DNA from: Scybalocola_A sp900557175
GTDB lineage: Bacteria; Bacillota; Clostridia; Lachnospirales; Lachnospiraceae
NCBI GenBank assembly: GCA_937890745.1
Contig: CALADH010000039.1
Span: forward strand, 1 to 9,472
DNA length: 9,472 nt
Direction of reading: 5' to 3'
In this document: positions 1-6,220 of the stretch, piece by piece
How the letters are laid out: each line of letters starts with the position of its first letter
Numbering within the stretch: the stretch's first letter is position 1
Translations under genes and position numbers: made by a program
Notes under the pieces: model-generated
The model's input: the letters and a program-made list of their open reading frames with translations, nothing else
What the model was told of the DNA's origin: nothing
Database searches by the model: none

Positions 1-163
1 TATATTCCGGATAAAAGCTTTCCACATCCTCCAGTTTTCCAATAGCTCCTTCTCTGTCATTATCTACAAAGGAGATTTCCTCAAAGCATCCCATTGACTC
101 TGCTATCTCTTTCACATAATCTCCATATCTTTTAGAGGCTACAATTAATAATTTTCTTCCCAT
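1..163 (-). CDS. pglD: PglD-like sugar O/N-acetyltransferase, N-terminal part (runs off the window)
   Basis: Fifty-four codons are open from an ATG at 161-163 to the window edge. The start follows GAGGAG with about 10 nt spacing, the same arrangement as the aminotransferase upstream. The protein begins MGRKLLIVAS, then a helix (GDYVKEIAESMG), a strand (EEISFVDN) and AIGKLEDVESFYPEY. This is the order seen in the PglD N-terminal Rossmann domain: beta strand, helix ending in 'MG', a 'FLDD'-like strand, then 'viGkledl'. PglD/EpsM enzymes use acetyl-CoA to acetylate the C4 amine of a UDP-4-amino-sugar, the step after the PglE aminotransferase, which is also present here. The family's usual glycine-rich GxGGHG turn reads ASKRYG here, so the UDP-sugar contact may differ. 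The left-handed beta-helix catalytic domain lies outside the window. The family call rests on a short stretch plus strong gene context. Confidence 0.62.
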   Translation of the reverse strand, partial: MGRKLLIVASKRYGDYVKEIAESMGCFEEISFVDNDREGAIGKLEDVESFYPEY

Positions 164-397
164 TTTCAACACACTCCTCATAATTATTTGTTTTTATTAG
201 GTAAGTTCTTTAACACGACGACTAGCCTGTGAATGTTCTTATTAAAAAGATCATTCGCAGGCTAGGTCAAACCTCCTTATCATAATTTTTCAGCTTATAG
301 TGTGGGTCAAAATAAGCATCCAAGAAACCATTCTTTTATATTGGTTCCCCCGCTCAATCGACACAACACAAAGAAAAATTATCATAACAAAATTCGA
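164..397. other. Non-coding scar-like segment with stem-loops
   Basis: There are 234 bases without a convincing gene between the truncated PglC homologue and the PglD homologue, although all other junctions in this half of the locus overlap or nearly so. The segment holds an imperfect 14-bp inverted repeat (222-235/252-265), a smaller hairpin around 323-349 (GGAACCA pairing with TGGTTTC on the minus strand), and an orphan perfect Shine-Dalgarno AAGGAGGT (271-278, minus) with no reading frame worth the name after it. A third hairpin (413-428) lies just upstream inside the truncated gene's terminal codons. No transposase fragment was recognised. The likeliest reading is a remnant of a small mobile element or a recombination junction; this is inference. 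Confidence 0.45.
222..265. repeat. 14-bp inverted repeat / stem-loop
   Basis: CTAGCCTGTGAATG (222-235) is the inverse complement of CATTCGCAGGCTAG (252-265) except for one position that can form a G-U wobble; the loop is 16 nt and A/T rich. Both arms end in CTAG. Neither strand has a T-run directly after the stem, so it is not a textbook intrinsic terminator. On the minus strand it begins only a few bases after the orphan AAGGAGGT. It could be an attenuator-like hairpin or the end structure of a small mobile element. Confidence 0.6.
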
Positions 398-931
398 CTA
401 AGCCAGCGAAACCCTTGTAAAATCAAGGTTTTTCTTGGTTGTCCCTATTATACCGCTATCTCCGTTCAAAATATTAAACACTTCCGGAAGCTCATCCAAA
501 CTACTTTTCCTAAGCCAAGCACCAAATTTCGTTAATCGAACTTCATCCGGAAGTAGTTCTCCATTCTCATCTCTTTCATCAGTCATAGAACGAAATTTGT
601 ACATCTTAAATACAGTCTCTTTCCCATCAATTCCAACAAGTCCTGGACGTTCCTGAGTAAAAAGAACTGGGGAACCCAACTTTATTCTAACTAGAAGTGC
701 AACACTTAAATAAAGCGGACTAAATACCACAATAGCGCACGTCGCACACCCTACATCAATCATTCGCTTGATATGCTTTTCATAAAAACCCATTTTTCGA
801 ACTTCTATTGGTTTTATGTTTTTCGCACTATATTCAGATTTTTTTGCTCTTTTCTTCATCACATGAGCAGTTAGCATTGAAGTAGCAACTGCTCCCGATA
901 TGATTCCACTAATAATTTTCTTTTTAGACAC
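398..931 (-). CDS. pglC: PglC/EpsL-like initiating phosphoglycosyl transferase, C-terminally truncated
   Basis: Monotopic phosphoglycosyl transferases move a sugar-1-phosphate from a UDP-sugar to undecaprenyl phosphate at the inner membrane face, starting the repeat unit. The frame (177 aa) starts at GTG with AGGGG 8 nt upstream and overlaps the VanZ-like gene by 8 bp. It has an unusual extension of about 47 residues, then the family core: EKHIKRMID, a re-entrant membrane helix (about 57-83) with its Ser-Pro break (71-72), FTQERPG, KMYKFRSM (109-116), and the catalytic Asp-Glu of SLDELPE (D146-E147). Family likeness stops at GDSGIIG (157-163). The expected GPRP motif is replaced by TTKKN and the frame ends 14 residues later, leaving out roughly 80 residues (the RPGITGWAQVNGR region and the rest). 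It is very probably inactive. A natural short form is possible but unlikely, given loss of a conserved motif. Confidence 0.82.
   Translation of the reverse strand: MSKKKIISGIISGAVATSMLTAHVMKKRAKKSEYSAKNIKPIEVRKMGFYEKHIKRMIDVGCATCAIVVFSPLYLSVALLVRIKLGSPVLFTQERPGLVGIDGKETVFKMYKFRSMTDERDENGELLPDEVRLTKFGAWLRKSSLDELPEVFNILNGDSGIIGTTKKNLDFTRVSLA
413..428. repeat. Small hairpin at the break point of the truncated transferase
   Basis: CCTTG and CAAGG flank a 6-nt A/T loop. On the plus strand the stem is followed by TTTTTCTTGG, so it is terminator-like for rightward transcription, yet no plus-strand gene exists. It lies inside the non-homologous tail of the truncated PglC frame, next to where family likeness ends (about 440), which fits an inserted or recombined DNA end. 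Confidence 0.4.
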
Positions 932-1364
932 GACTTGTTCCCCTATTTCTATAAATCATCTCAACTATTCTATATAAAAAAGCACCAATAAATGCACCAA
1001 ATGTATTGCTAATCACATCATCAAGTTCACACCAGCCCAAATTAAAAATAAATTGAGCTAATTCAATAAAAAACGATAAAATCATTGCTATATAAACCAC
1101 ATATTTTAAATGATCCTTCCACGGAAAGAAAAAACCAATCGGTACAAAAAACAGAATATTAAGCACATACTGAATTACCTCCTGTTTTCCCAGTATACTA
1201 TTCCTCAAAAAATCCCTCATTGCCCAAAATAATTCTAGTTTAAGTACACGTTCGGATTCCCGTGGTTCACGAAATATTATTGTCATCCATACAACAAATA
1301 TTACGTAAGAAAAAAATAACACCACTTGAATTATTCGTCTGTATTTCTTAATTATTCGAAACAT
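924..1364 (-). CDS. VanZ-like family membrane protein
   Basis: This is a 146-aa, strongly hydrophobic protein with four predicted membrane segments (about 11-31, 64-80, 87-106, 119-137). Features matching the VanZ-like family are the N-(I)-LFFVPIGF segment (69-78), SFFIELAQ (97-104) and the DDVISNTFGAFIGA signature (115-128). VanZ confers modest teicoplanin resistance in enterococcal van clusters. Relatives are common in Gram-positive surface-polysaccharide loci, where their role is not settled, so no reaction is assigned. The ATG at 1362-1364 overlaps the aminotransferase end by 13 bp and the stop overlaps the next gene by 8 bp, which implies translational coupling in one mRNA. Base composition is low: 17 of 60 bases are G or C in 961-1020, against 26 of 60 in 3001-3060 within the dehydratase gene. 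Confidence 0.85.
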   Translation of the reverse strand: MFRIIKKYRRIIQVVLFFSYVIFVVWMTIIFREPRESERVLKLELFWAMRDFLRNSILGKQEVIQYVLNILFFVPIGFFFPWKDHLKYVVYIAMILSFFIELAQFIFNLGWCELDDVISNTFGAFIGAFLYRIVEMIYRNRGTSRV

Positions 1365-2638
1365 GCTCTAATGACCTTAATAATTTTTTCTTGTTCTTCA
1401 ACAGTCATTTTATTATCACTTGGTAAACAGAGTCCTCTCTGAAATATATCAGCACCGACATCCTTGATTCCGCCGGCAATATAAGCATTTGTCTTTGCCC
1501 TGCCAGAACCACTTATCGTCACAAATTCATGCATTCTATACATTGGCTGCATATGCATCGGTTTCCAAATTGGTCTGCCTTCTACATTGATACTGGCAAG
1601 AGCATCCAAGATTTCTGACGGACAACTCTTTCCTGATTCTGCTATGTACAAAGCTTCTGTTTCACTTCGAACCTGTTTGCACATTGCATCTTCATTAATC
1701 AATAAACAGCTTAACCAGTAATTAGGGGCAGCTTTTATATCATCAAACGGATTCATCTGTATCGGAAGATCTTTCAATCCTTCTCTATATCTATCATAGA
1801 TTGCTTTCTTTTGTGCAATGTGATCTGATAAATGATTGTACTGATCTCTGATAATACCTGCAATTACATTACTCATACGATAGTTGTACCCAACTTCTTC
1901 ATTTTGGTACCATGCTGCATCTTCTCTTGCCTGAGTAGACCATTTACGTGCTTGATTTGCGTCTTCCAGAGAATTTGTTAGCAAACACCCACCTGTAGAT
2001 CCTGTGATGATTTTGTTTCCATTGTATGATACTGCCGCATAATCTCCATAAGATCCACACTGCACTTCTTCCCAAGTTGCTCCCATAGCTTCTGCTGCAT
2101 CTTCCACTAATAAAGCACCATGTTTTTCACAAATTTCTTTGATTTGTTTTACATTTCCTGGAAAACCATACAACTCAGCATAAACAACCAGTTTTACCTC
2201 TGGGTACATTTCAAACGCTTTCTCTAATGCAGCCGGACTCATTCCCCATGACTCATATTCCGTATCAACAAATACAGGAATTCCGCCTTCATAAACAACT
2301 GGATTTAAAGTGGCATTAAACGTCATATCTGTACAAAATACACGTTTATTGTATAAAGCCCCAACGCCAACAGGAGGCTTACCGTATAATTTTTCACCTG
2401 CCAGCTTCATGCAAAGATGAAGTGCCGCTGTACCACACGATAAAGCAACCGCATATTTTGTTCCTGAAATTTTTGCCGCTACTTTCTCCACTTCATCGAT
2501 ATTTGCGCCAACTGTCGACATCCAATTTGTTTTATATGCTTCCATTACATAGTGCATTGATTCTGGATACATCGTTGGAGATGAAAGCCACACTTTATTA
2601 TCAAGCTTTTCAAATTCTCCATTATTCACAAAAGTCAT
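1352..2638 (-). CDS. pglE: PLP-dependent UDP-4-keto-sugar aminotransferase (DegT/DnrJ/EryC1/StrS family, EpsN/PglE-like)
   Basis: The enzyme transfers an amino group, usually from glutamate, to C4 of the 4-keto-6-deoxy sugar made by the PglF-type dehydratase encoded just upstream, giving a UDP-4-amino sugar. Counting from ATG 2638 (428 aa), visible family features are the N-terminal WLSSPTM and TNWMSTVG (strikingly EpsN-like), SCGTAALHL (67-75), the EDAAEAMG aspartate that contacts the pyridine nitrogen (about D180), SYNGNK with the Schiff-base lysine (about K209), VGYNYRMSN (249-257) and GRPIWKPMHMQPM (354-366). Start choice: a GTG six codons upstream (2656) also opens the frame, but GAGGAG (2649-2654) overlaps that GTG and sits 10 nt before ATG 2638, so the ATG is preferred. 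The 3' end overlaps the VanZ-like gene by 13 bp. The gene has a possible promoter of its own in the 166-bp gap before it. Confidence 0.92.
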   Translation of the reverse strand: MTFVNNGEFEKLDNKVWLSSPTMYPESMHYVMEAYKTNWMSTVGANIDEVEKVAAKISGTKYAVALSCGTAALHLCMKLAGEKLYGKPPVGVGALYNKRVFCTDMTFNATLNPVVYEGGIPVFVDTEYESWGMSPAALEKAFEMYPEVKLVVYAELYGFPGNVKQIKEICEKHGALLVEDAAEAMGATWEEVQCGSYGDYAAVSYNGNKIITGSTGGCLLTNSLEDANQARKWSTQAREDAAWYQNEEVGYNYRMSNVIAGIIRDQYNHLSDHIAQKKAIYDRYREGLKDLPIQMNPFDDIKAAPNYWLSCLLINEDAMCKQVRSETEALYIAESGKSCPSEILDALASINVEGRPIWKPMHMQPMYRMHEFVTISGSGRAKTNAYIAGGIKDVGADIFQRGLCLPSDNKMTVEEQEKIIKVIRACFE

Positions 2639-2648
2639 TATTTGTTCA

Positions 2649-2654
2649 CTCCTC
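2649..2654 (-). promoter_or_regulatory. Shine-Dalgarno GAGGAG deciding the aminotransferase start
   Basis: GAGGAG lies 10 nt before ATG 2636-2638. The upstream in-frame GTG (2654-2656) overlaps it and has only an A-rich stretch before it, so initiation at the ATG is favoured. Confidence 0.6.
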
Positions 2655-2726
2655 ACATTTTTTCTTATGACGGATGTTATGTTGTAACCACCTTCTGTAC
2701 TCTTTCTTTAATATCGTCTTTATTCT

Positions 2727-2754
2727 TTTATATTACTTCTAACAAACCCTTCAA
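2727..2754 (-). promoter_or_regulatory. Candidate sigma-A promoter for the aminotransferase and downstream genes
   Basis: On the minus strand TTGAAG (2749-2754) and TATAAA (2727-2732) are separated by 16 nt, in the only sizeable gap inside the operon. It would give a leader of about 80 nt before ATG 2638. The gap shows no strong intrinsic terminator after the dehydratase, so read-through from the main promoter is also expected. A/T-rich DNA yields such matches by chance, hence modest confidence. Confidence 0.33.
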
Positions 2755-2804
2755 CTCTTACAAAAAACATTTAAGATAAAAACTTTTTCTGCTGTTTTTT
2801 ATTT

Positions 2805-4634
2805 TTACCACACCTGTCCGGCTTTGTATTCCGGCACAATTTTTCTGACAAGTTCTTTCATATCGCTACATTCGTTCCACGCCTGACGCTCAAGATAAGA
2901 CAGTTCTGATTTAAGCTTATCCGCGTCTACCGGCAGCGGATTGCCGATAAATATACGGTCATTGGCTGTCTTTTTAAGACCTTCCTCCGCCATCAAAAGT
3001 TCTTCATAGAGCTTTTCGCCCGGACGAAGCCCTGTATATTCAATCTTAATATCAACGTCCGGCATATAACCTGACAAACGAATAAGATTCTCCGCCAAAT
3101 CGGCAATTTTCACCGGTTCTCCCATATCAAGGACGAAAATCTCGCCGCCCTTTGCATAGGCACCGGCCTGCAGTACAAGGCTGACAGCTTCAGGAATTGT
3201 CATAAAGTAACGGATAATGTCCTTATGCGTCACTGTGACAGGGCCGCCGTGAGCAATCTGCTTTTTAAAGAGCGGAATGACACTGCCGTTGCTTCCGAGA
3301 ACATTTCCGAAACGGACAGCTGTAAAGATTGTCTCGCTCTTTTGTGCAAACATCTGAATGACCATCTCACACAGGCGCTTGCTGGCGCCCATGATGTTTG
3401 TCGGGTTCACAGCTTTGTCTGTTGAAATAAGGACGAAACGCTTAACTTTGTATTTGTCTGCACGCATAGCTGTTTTGTATGTACCGATAACGTTATTTTT
3501 AATAGCCTCGTTCGGGCTGTCCTCCATCAGAGGCACATGTTTATGGGCTGCCGCATGATAAACAATATCCGGACGGTATGTCTTAAAGACAGATTCAAGA
3601 CGGTTGCTGTTTCTGACAGAACCGATAAGCACTGTCAGCTTTAAGTCAGGATATTTGTATTTCAATTCCTGCTGTATATCATACGCATTGTTTTCGTACA
3701 TTTCAAAAATAATCAGTTCTTTAACCTTGTGGGCTGCAAGCTGTCTGCAAAGCTCGCTGCCGATGGAACCGCCGCCGCCGGTAACTAAAACAATCTGATC
3801 TTTCACATAGCCTAAAATTTCTTCAATATCCATGCGGATCGGATCGCGTCCAAGCAAATCCTCAATGTCTACATCTTTTAATTTAGATACGCTGACTTCC
3901 TCATTGACAAGCTGGTAGACACCCGGTACTTTCTGAACGTGGCAGCCTGTATATTGACATATTTCAACTAATTCTTTAATCGTCTGCTGCTTTACAGAAG
4001 GCATCGCAATAATAATCCTGTCAATATGATATTTTTTTACATTTTCTGCAATATCGTTTCTGTCGCCGACAACCGGAATGCCTTCCAAAATACGACCGCG
4101 CTTGTTTGGATTATCGTCGATCAAGCAGCGGACTTTGTCTGTCAGTTCTCCGCTCGTACGATACTCTTTAATTAAAATAGCTGCCGCCGCGCCTGCACCG
4201 ACAATCATAATGTTATGTCTGTTTGTATTGTGTCCGGCGTACCGTCCGCGGAGACGGCGTGCAAGACGATAACTTAAACGGACAAAACAGGTTGAAAAGA
4301 ACATAAGGATCCATCCAAAAAGGTAAAACGATAATGGCATCCGTACTTTCCACACAGTCAGTGCCGCCGACACGATTGCCGACACAATTGAACCGGCAAA
4401 AGTATATATAATTTCGTTAATGCCGACATATGTCCATATACTTTGATAAAGCTTAAAAAGCTTATACACAACAAGCGTGACAAAAATCGACACTGCTGCA
4501 TAAAAAATATAACCACTGATGTATTTTTCCGGTATATCAAATATTGCTAAATCAAATCGAAGTAAAAGGCTCAATCCATAAGAAATAATCACAGCCAATA
4601 TATCCGCCGCAACAATGATGTATTTTCTTCTCAT
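2805..4634 (-). CDS. pglF: Membrane-bound UDP-GlcNAc 4,6-dehydratase (PglF/WbpM/CapD/EpsC family)
   Basis: At 609 aa it has the usual length of the large membrane-bound form. It removes water from UDP-GlcNAc to give UDP-2-acetamido-2,6-dideoxy-hexos-4-ulose, the first step toward bacillosamine-type or other deoxyamino sugars. Order of parts: four membrane segments (about 5-25, 42-62, 75-95, 101-120), a first Rossmann-like domain (IMIVGAGAA, 142-150), then the catalytic SDR domain with its NAD-binding TGGGGSIGSE (285-294), YHAAAHKHVPLMEDSP (359-374), and STDKAVNPTNIMGASK (404-419). In the last, Met415 stands where classical SDRs have Tyr and Lys419 is kept, which is typical of this family. GLRPGEKLYEELL (535-547) is also present. 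The ATG has GAGGGAG 7 nt upstream and starts 20 bp after the four-TM gene, consistent with one operon. Its product feeds the PglE-like aminotransferase. Confidence 0.95.
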   Translation of the reverse strand: MRRKYIIVAADILAVIISYGLSLLLRFDLAIFDIPEKYISGYIFYAAVSIFVTLVVYKLFKLYQSIWTYVGINEIIYTFAGSIVSAIVSAALTVWKVRMPLSFYLFGWILMFFSTCFVRLSYRLARRLRGRYAGHNTNRHNIMIVGAGAAAAILIKEYRTSGELTDKVRCLIDDNPNKRGRILEGIPVVGDRNDIAENVKKYHIDRIIIAMPSVKQQTIKELVEICQYTGCHVQKVPGVYQLVNEEVSVSKLKDVDIEDLLGRDPIRMDIEEILGYVKDQIVLVTGGGGSIGSELCRQLAAHKVKELIIFEMYENNAYDIQQELKYKYPDLKLTVLIGSVRNSNRLESVFKTYRPDIVYHAAAHKHVPLMEDSPNEAIKNNVIGTYKTAMRADKYKVKRFVLISTDKAVNPTNIMGASKRLCEMVIQMFAQKSETIFTAVRFGNVLGSNGSVIPLFKKQIAHGGPVTVTHKDIIRYFMTIPEAVSLVLQAGAYAKGGEIFVLDMGEPVKIADLAENLIRLSGYMPDVDIKIEYTGLRPGEKLYEELLMAEEGLKKTANDRIFIGNPLPVDADKLKSELSYLERQAWNECSDMKELVRKIVPEYKAGQVW

Positions 4635-4654
4635 AAGTATTCTCCCTCTTTTTG

Positions 4655-5494
4655 TTATTTGCTTTTCCTTCTGTTTATCCTTAAACTAATAATGCTTAAA
4701 GCTGCAATAAATACAGCTAAAACTACTGAAAACAAAAGGCAGCATAAAATAGCTCCGTGAATATAACTTTCCGTAAAGCTTTTCATATATTCCGGCGAAT
4801 ATGTCAGCTTTTCCCCGACATTCATTACAAGTGCTATGATCGGAGGCACTGCCGTTAATATGATTGACGACTCTAAAGCACGAATGACGTATGATATTGT
4901 TTTCCGCCGCATTTTTGTAAGTGCATAAATAAACCATATGCAAATCCCAAGGCTGACAAGTATTGCTGATATACCTGCTAGAGCCGCCTTGGAAAGCTCT
5001 GACCTGAAAGTGCTGTAATTTAATGTCAATCCGTTAATCACTGTCTGTTCATAAATACTTGCTGCCTGTCCCAAATAAATATTTAATGCTTCTGTATCCA
5101 GCGTGGCCTTGCTTTTTCCTTCTGCTTCCATCATTTCAATGATATTTGCCTTAAGCCGTTCTTTGACTGCCTCTTTATTCAATTCATCTGTATAACCATA
5201 AATTCTGTTTGCCGTATATTCTCTTGTAATCGTAATAATTTCTTCGGATTCAAAAATACCGTCATAAATTTCTGTGGACAGCCCTGCCTTTTCTGTAATT
5301 TCCGCAAGGCGTTCCTCAATACACTCTGCCTGGGCTGTGTAATAGCCGCTGCCGTTAAGAAGCTTCATAACATGCCCCGGTGTACACATTCCAAGCAAAA
5401 GTGCCGTGACATATGAAAAGCCTGTAATTAAAACGATCATAATCACTGTGACAACACGCATTAACAGTTTTCGTAATTTTCCTCGTTCTGACAT
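4655..5494 (-). CDS. Four-TM protein of unknown family in the sortase module
   Basis: I do not recognise a named family. The 279-aa protein has a basic N-terminus, a first membrane segment (about 13-35), a predicted extracytoplasmic region of about 130 residues rich in Glu/Lys helices (36-168), then three more membrane segments (about 169-192, 207-225, 247-271) and a basic tail (RINRRKSK). The ATG is 3 bp beyond the sortase stop, and AAAGGA lies within the end of the sortase gene, so the two are probably co-translated. Its position directly after a sortase and its presumed substrate suggests a partner for sorting or surface assembly, for example a membrane scaffold. This is inference from context only. 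The soluble region shows no zinc, serine or cysteine catalytic motif that I can see. Confidence 0.85.
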   Translation of the reverse strand: MSERGKLRKLLMRVVTVIMIVLITGFSYVTALLLGMCTPGHVMKLLNGSGYYTAQAECIEERLAEITEKAGLSTEIYDGIFESEEIITITREYTANRIYGYTDELNKEAVKERLKANIIEMMEAEGKSKATLDTEALNIYLGQAASIYEQTVINGLTLNYSTFRSELSKAALAGISAILVSLGICIWFIYALTKMRRKTISYVIRALESSIILTAVPPIIALVMNVGEKLTYSPEYMKSFTESYIHGAILCCLLFSVVLAVFIAALSIISLRINRRKSK

Positions 5495-5497
5495 TAT

Positions 5498-6205
5498 TTA
5501 ATCCTTTAAAAAGTAATTGATAAGTTCGATTTCCGGTCCGGAAACTTTCTCTAAATAAACAAAAAAGCGTTCCTCTCTCCGTCCCGATATTCTGTAAAAC
5601 GGATAACATGTATATAAAACAACCTGCTCTGTCTCAGAATCAAGACGACAGGCATCCTTCTGAGTTTCGTTGACAATGGTATATTCAGACACAACATACT
5701 CAAATGTCCCATAATCCGTTGTCAATACAAATTTATCGCCGATTTCGACATCCGCAAGCGGTGCAAAATCCAAATCATTATGTGCCGACATCAATGTTGT
5801 CTTTCCGCAGCCCGGAATCCACGATGCCGGATATGTACCTATACCGTATTTTAAAACTTCTCTGTTATCTCCGAAAAGAACTGCTGAATTTATGCCAAGG
5901 CGCTCACATGTCAGTGTGCCGTACTGATCACCGATGTTTGGTTCCTCAATGACCTGTTTTTTGCCTGAAAACGGAATTTTTTCAGGTTCATTTGATTCGG
6001 CCTCTTTAAATATACTTTGCACATCGCTGACAAAATACGAATCTCCCGAATGGACGAGGCGCAGTACTTTTTGTGAAAATGAATTTTCAAGCGGAGAAAA
6101 TCCAAAAATAATAATAATTCCTGAAATTATAGACAAGAGTAATGGCATACAAATGTATGCCATTACCCAGTGAGCTTTTTTATTTTTTCTGTGATTATCG
6201 CTCAT
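5498..6205 (-). CDS. Sortase (class D-like cysteine transpeptidase)
   Basis: Sortases cut surface proteins between Thr and Gly of a C-terminal sorting motif and join them to an amine, normally in peptidoglycan. Numbered from ATG 6205 (235 aa), the protein has a single N-terminal membrane anchor (about 12-35), a linker, then the sortase barrel. Catalytic residues are visible: His142 in MSAHNDLDFAPL, Cys200 in LYTCYPF, and a likely Arg213 in ERFFVY, thirteen residues after the Cys as in known sortases. The TCYPF form resembles clostridial class D-type sortases. Start choice: an ATG two codons earlier (6211) touches AGGAG (6212-6216) with no spacing, whereas ATG 6205 has the proper 6 nt. The gene lies 15 bp after the IKQTG protein, its obvious candidate substrate, and 3 bp before the four-TM protein. 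Confidence 0.92.
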   Translation of the reverse strand: MSDNHRKNKKAHWVMAYICMPLLLSIISGIIIIFGFSPLENSFSQKVLRLVHSGDSYFVSDVQSIFKEAESNEPEKIPFSGKKQVIEEPNIGDQYGTLTCERLGINSAVLFGDNREVLKYGIGTYPASWIPGCGKTTLMSAHNDLDFAPLADVEIGDKFVLTTDYGTFEYVVSEYTIVNETQKDACRLDSETEQVVLYTCYPFYRISGRREERFFVYLEKVSGPEIELINYFLKD

Positions 6206-6211
6206 GAGCAT

Positions 6212-6216
6212 CTCCT
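6212..6216 (-). promoter_or_regulatory. Shine-Dalgarno AGGAG deciding the sortase start
   Basis: AGGAG abuts the first in-frame ATG (6209-6211) directly and lies 6 nt before the second (6203-6205). Normal ribosome spacing favours the second, shortening the protein by two residues. Confidence 0.65.
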
Positions 6217-6220
6217 GATG

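Noticed and set aside
222..265. Stem-loop as intrinsic terminator of the operon
   Set aside because: No T-run follows the stem on either strand and pglD begins shortly after in the same direction.
164..440. CRISPR array or invertible promoter
   Set aside because: No evenly spaced direct repeats; the inverted arms enclose only 16 nt without a promoter, and no recombinase gene is nearby in the window.
302..535. Plus-strand 77-codon reading frame across the scar and the transferase gene
   Set aside because: No ribosome site, a GTG-type start, no family likeness, and it overlaps the well-supported minus-strand gene; best seen as a chance frame.
2770..2804. Terminator after the dehydratase gene
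   Set aside because: Only A-run/T-run pairing (AAAAAC with GTTTTT) without a G/C stem; too weak to call.
4686..4943. Minus-strand 85-codon frame in the four-TM gene
   Set aside because: It is inside the larger frame in another phase and has no ribosome site; the larger frame has good spacing and clear membrane segments.
6206..6211. First ATG of the sortase frame as start
   Set aside because: AGGAG touches this ATG without spacing; the ATG six bases on has normal spacing.
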